Part shown: piece after piece, positions 24,837 through 25,296 of the stretch | Position numbering within the stretch: the stretch's first letter is position 1 | Layout: each line of letters starts with the position of its first letter | Source of the DNA: Bacteroidia bacterium | GTDB lineage: Bacteria > Bacteroidota > Bacteroidia > Bacteroidales > Azobacteroidaceae | Direction: 5' to 3' | DNA: 25,296 nt | NCBI GenBank assembly: GCA_025999935.1 | Contig: BNXY01000039.1 | Coordinates: forward strand, 1-25,296 | The notes under the pieces: model-generated | What the model saw: the letters and a program-made list of their open reading frames with translations, nothing else | The model's database searches: none | Told to the model about the DNA's origin: nothing | Position numbers and translations under genes: made by a program

Positions 24837-25265
24837 ATGTATTACTCTTGGAAAACCCTCTTAAAGCATTTGCTAACCTGCATCAAAATATTGGCAACGG
24901 GCATTCTGTTGGCCATTGTTTTGCGAGTTTTCGTTATGTCTTCTTTCCACATCCCAACCCCCTCCATGGAACCCTCCGTTTTGGCAGGCGATTACATCAT
25001 AGTAAACAAATTAGCCTACGGCGCAAGAATCGTGAAAAATTTCAATTTCATGAAAGGCGGCAAGTTTGAGACATTCCGGGTAAAAGGATTTGGAAAAGTA
25101 AAGCGGAACGATGTGATTGTTTTCAATTTCCCGTATTCCGACTGGAGCAAACTGCAACCGGATTTAGGCGTTTTTTACCTGAAACGTTGCGTAGCCCTTC
25201 CTGTTAGCGCTGTCCACCGTTTTTGTGATAGACCGCCATTTGGCCAACGGCGTGGTTTCCGGTAA
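24837..25265 (+). pseudogene. lepB: Signal peptidase I, N-terminal part, broken after Lys116
   Basis: The first 122 codons (24837-25202) encode a Bacteroidota S26 signal peptidase I: membrane anchor (LLTCIKILATGILLAIVLRV), catalytic Ser43 in PTPSMEPSVLAGDYIIV, and catalytic Lys116 in FYLKRCVALP. The family continues with GD-T/S, but here the frame runs into VSAVHRFCDRPPF and stops at 25265. The domain II segment (the NFGPLY-type region) is missing, so the product should be inactive. The downstream bases make sense in another frame (25201-25296), which points to a deletion or recombination joint at about 25200. The context beside the NVEALA gene suggests it once processed secreted peptides. 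Confidence 0.8.
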
Positions 25266-25296
25266 ATATTTCTGGTTTTACGGGAGTATGGGGTTG
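25201..25296 (+). pseudogene. Possible start region of an O-antigen ligase-like membrane protein, fused to lepB
   Basis: From 25201 a different frame stays open to the window end and reads LLALSTVFVIDRHLANGVVS, then GKYFWFYGSMGL. The pattern of a helix followed by GKYFWFYG-like residues resembles the N-terminus of Bacteroidota O-antigen ligase/polymerase proteins, from memory. No start codon precedes it: the frame is closed by TAG at 25192-25194, within the lepB sequence. The rest lies outside the window. Confidence 0.35.

Overview
The window comes from the Bacteroidota, most likely the Bacteroidales. The signs are an AraC-output hybrid two-component regulator of the HTCS type, GH97 and DUF1680 glycosidases, an NVEALA peptide with a 6-bladed-propeller lipoprotein and a DUF1573 lipoprotein, and several exact matches to the Bacteroidota -7 promoter element TAnnTTTG. 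All convincing complete genes read on the + strand.

Layout. (1) 1-3656: HTCS regulator, 5' end outside the window. (2) about 3665-16309: an inserted-looking block. It holds the last codons of a tyrosine recombinase, a 0.4 kb AT-rich gap with two related hairpins, a complete Liv-type ABC importer (two permeases, two ATPases, a lipoprotein binding protein), and then three large AT-rich genes packed 12 bases apart: a 1049-aa histidine-kinase-like protein, a 792-aa protein with an unusual receiver-like domain, and a 532-aa protein with about six membrane segments. Next come remnants of a possible mobile-element primase and of a signal peptidase. A 12-base direct repeat lies at both ends. (3) 16386-21533: a secreted GH97-esterase fusion and a secreted DUF1680 (GH146/GH127-type) beta-L-arabinofuranosidase. 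(4) 21613-24788: a small-peptide locus with a small HTH protein, a 32-aa secreted peptide, a thioredoxin-like/DUF1573 lipoprotein, an NVEALA Cys-rich peptide and a propeller lipoprotein. (5) 24837-25296: the front of a signal peptidase I gene joined out of frame to what may be the start of an O-antigen ligase-like gene.

How the parts may work together (inference). The HTCS and the two glycosidases would lie about 100 bases apart if the 12.6 kb block were absent, so the block may have split a small polysaccharide-utilisation locus. The best candidate for an undescribed system is the eight-gene run 4339-16030: an importer whose binding protein senses a small molecule, followed by kinase-like, receiver-like and membrane proteins with no DNA-binding output domain. 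I recognise no named system with this gene set. A short palindromic repeat occurs in frame inside two proteins here, the HTCS and the LivG-type ATPase. GC and composition remarks are visual estimates, not computed.
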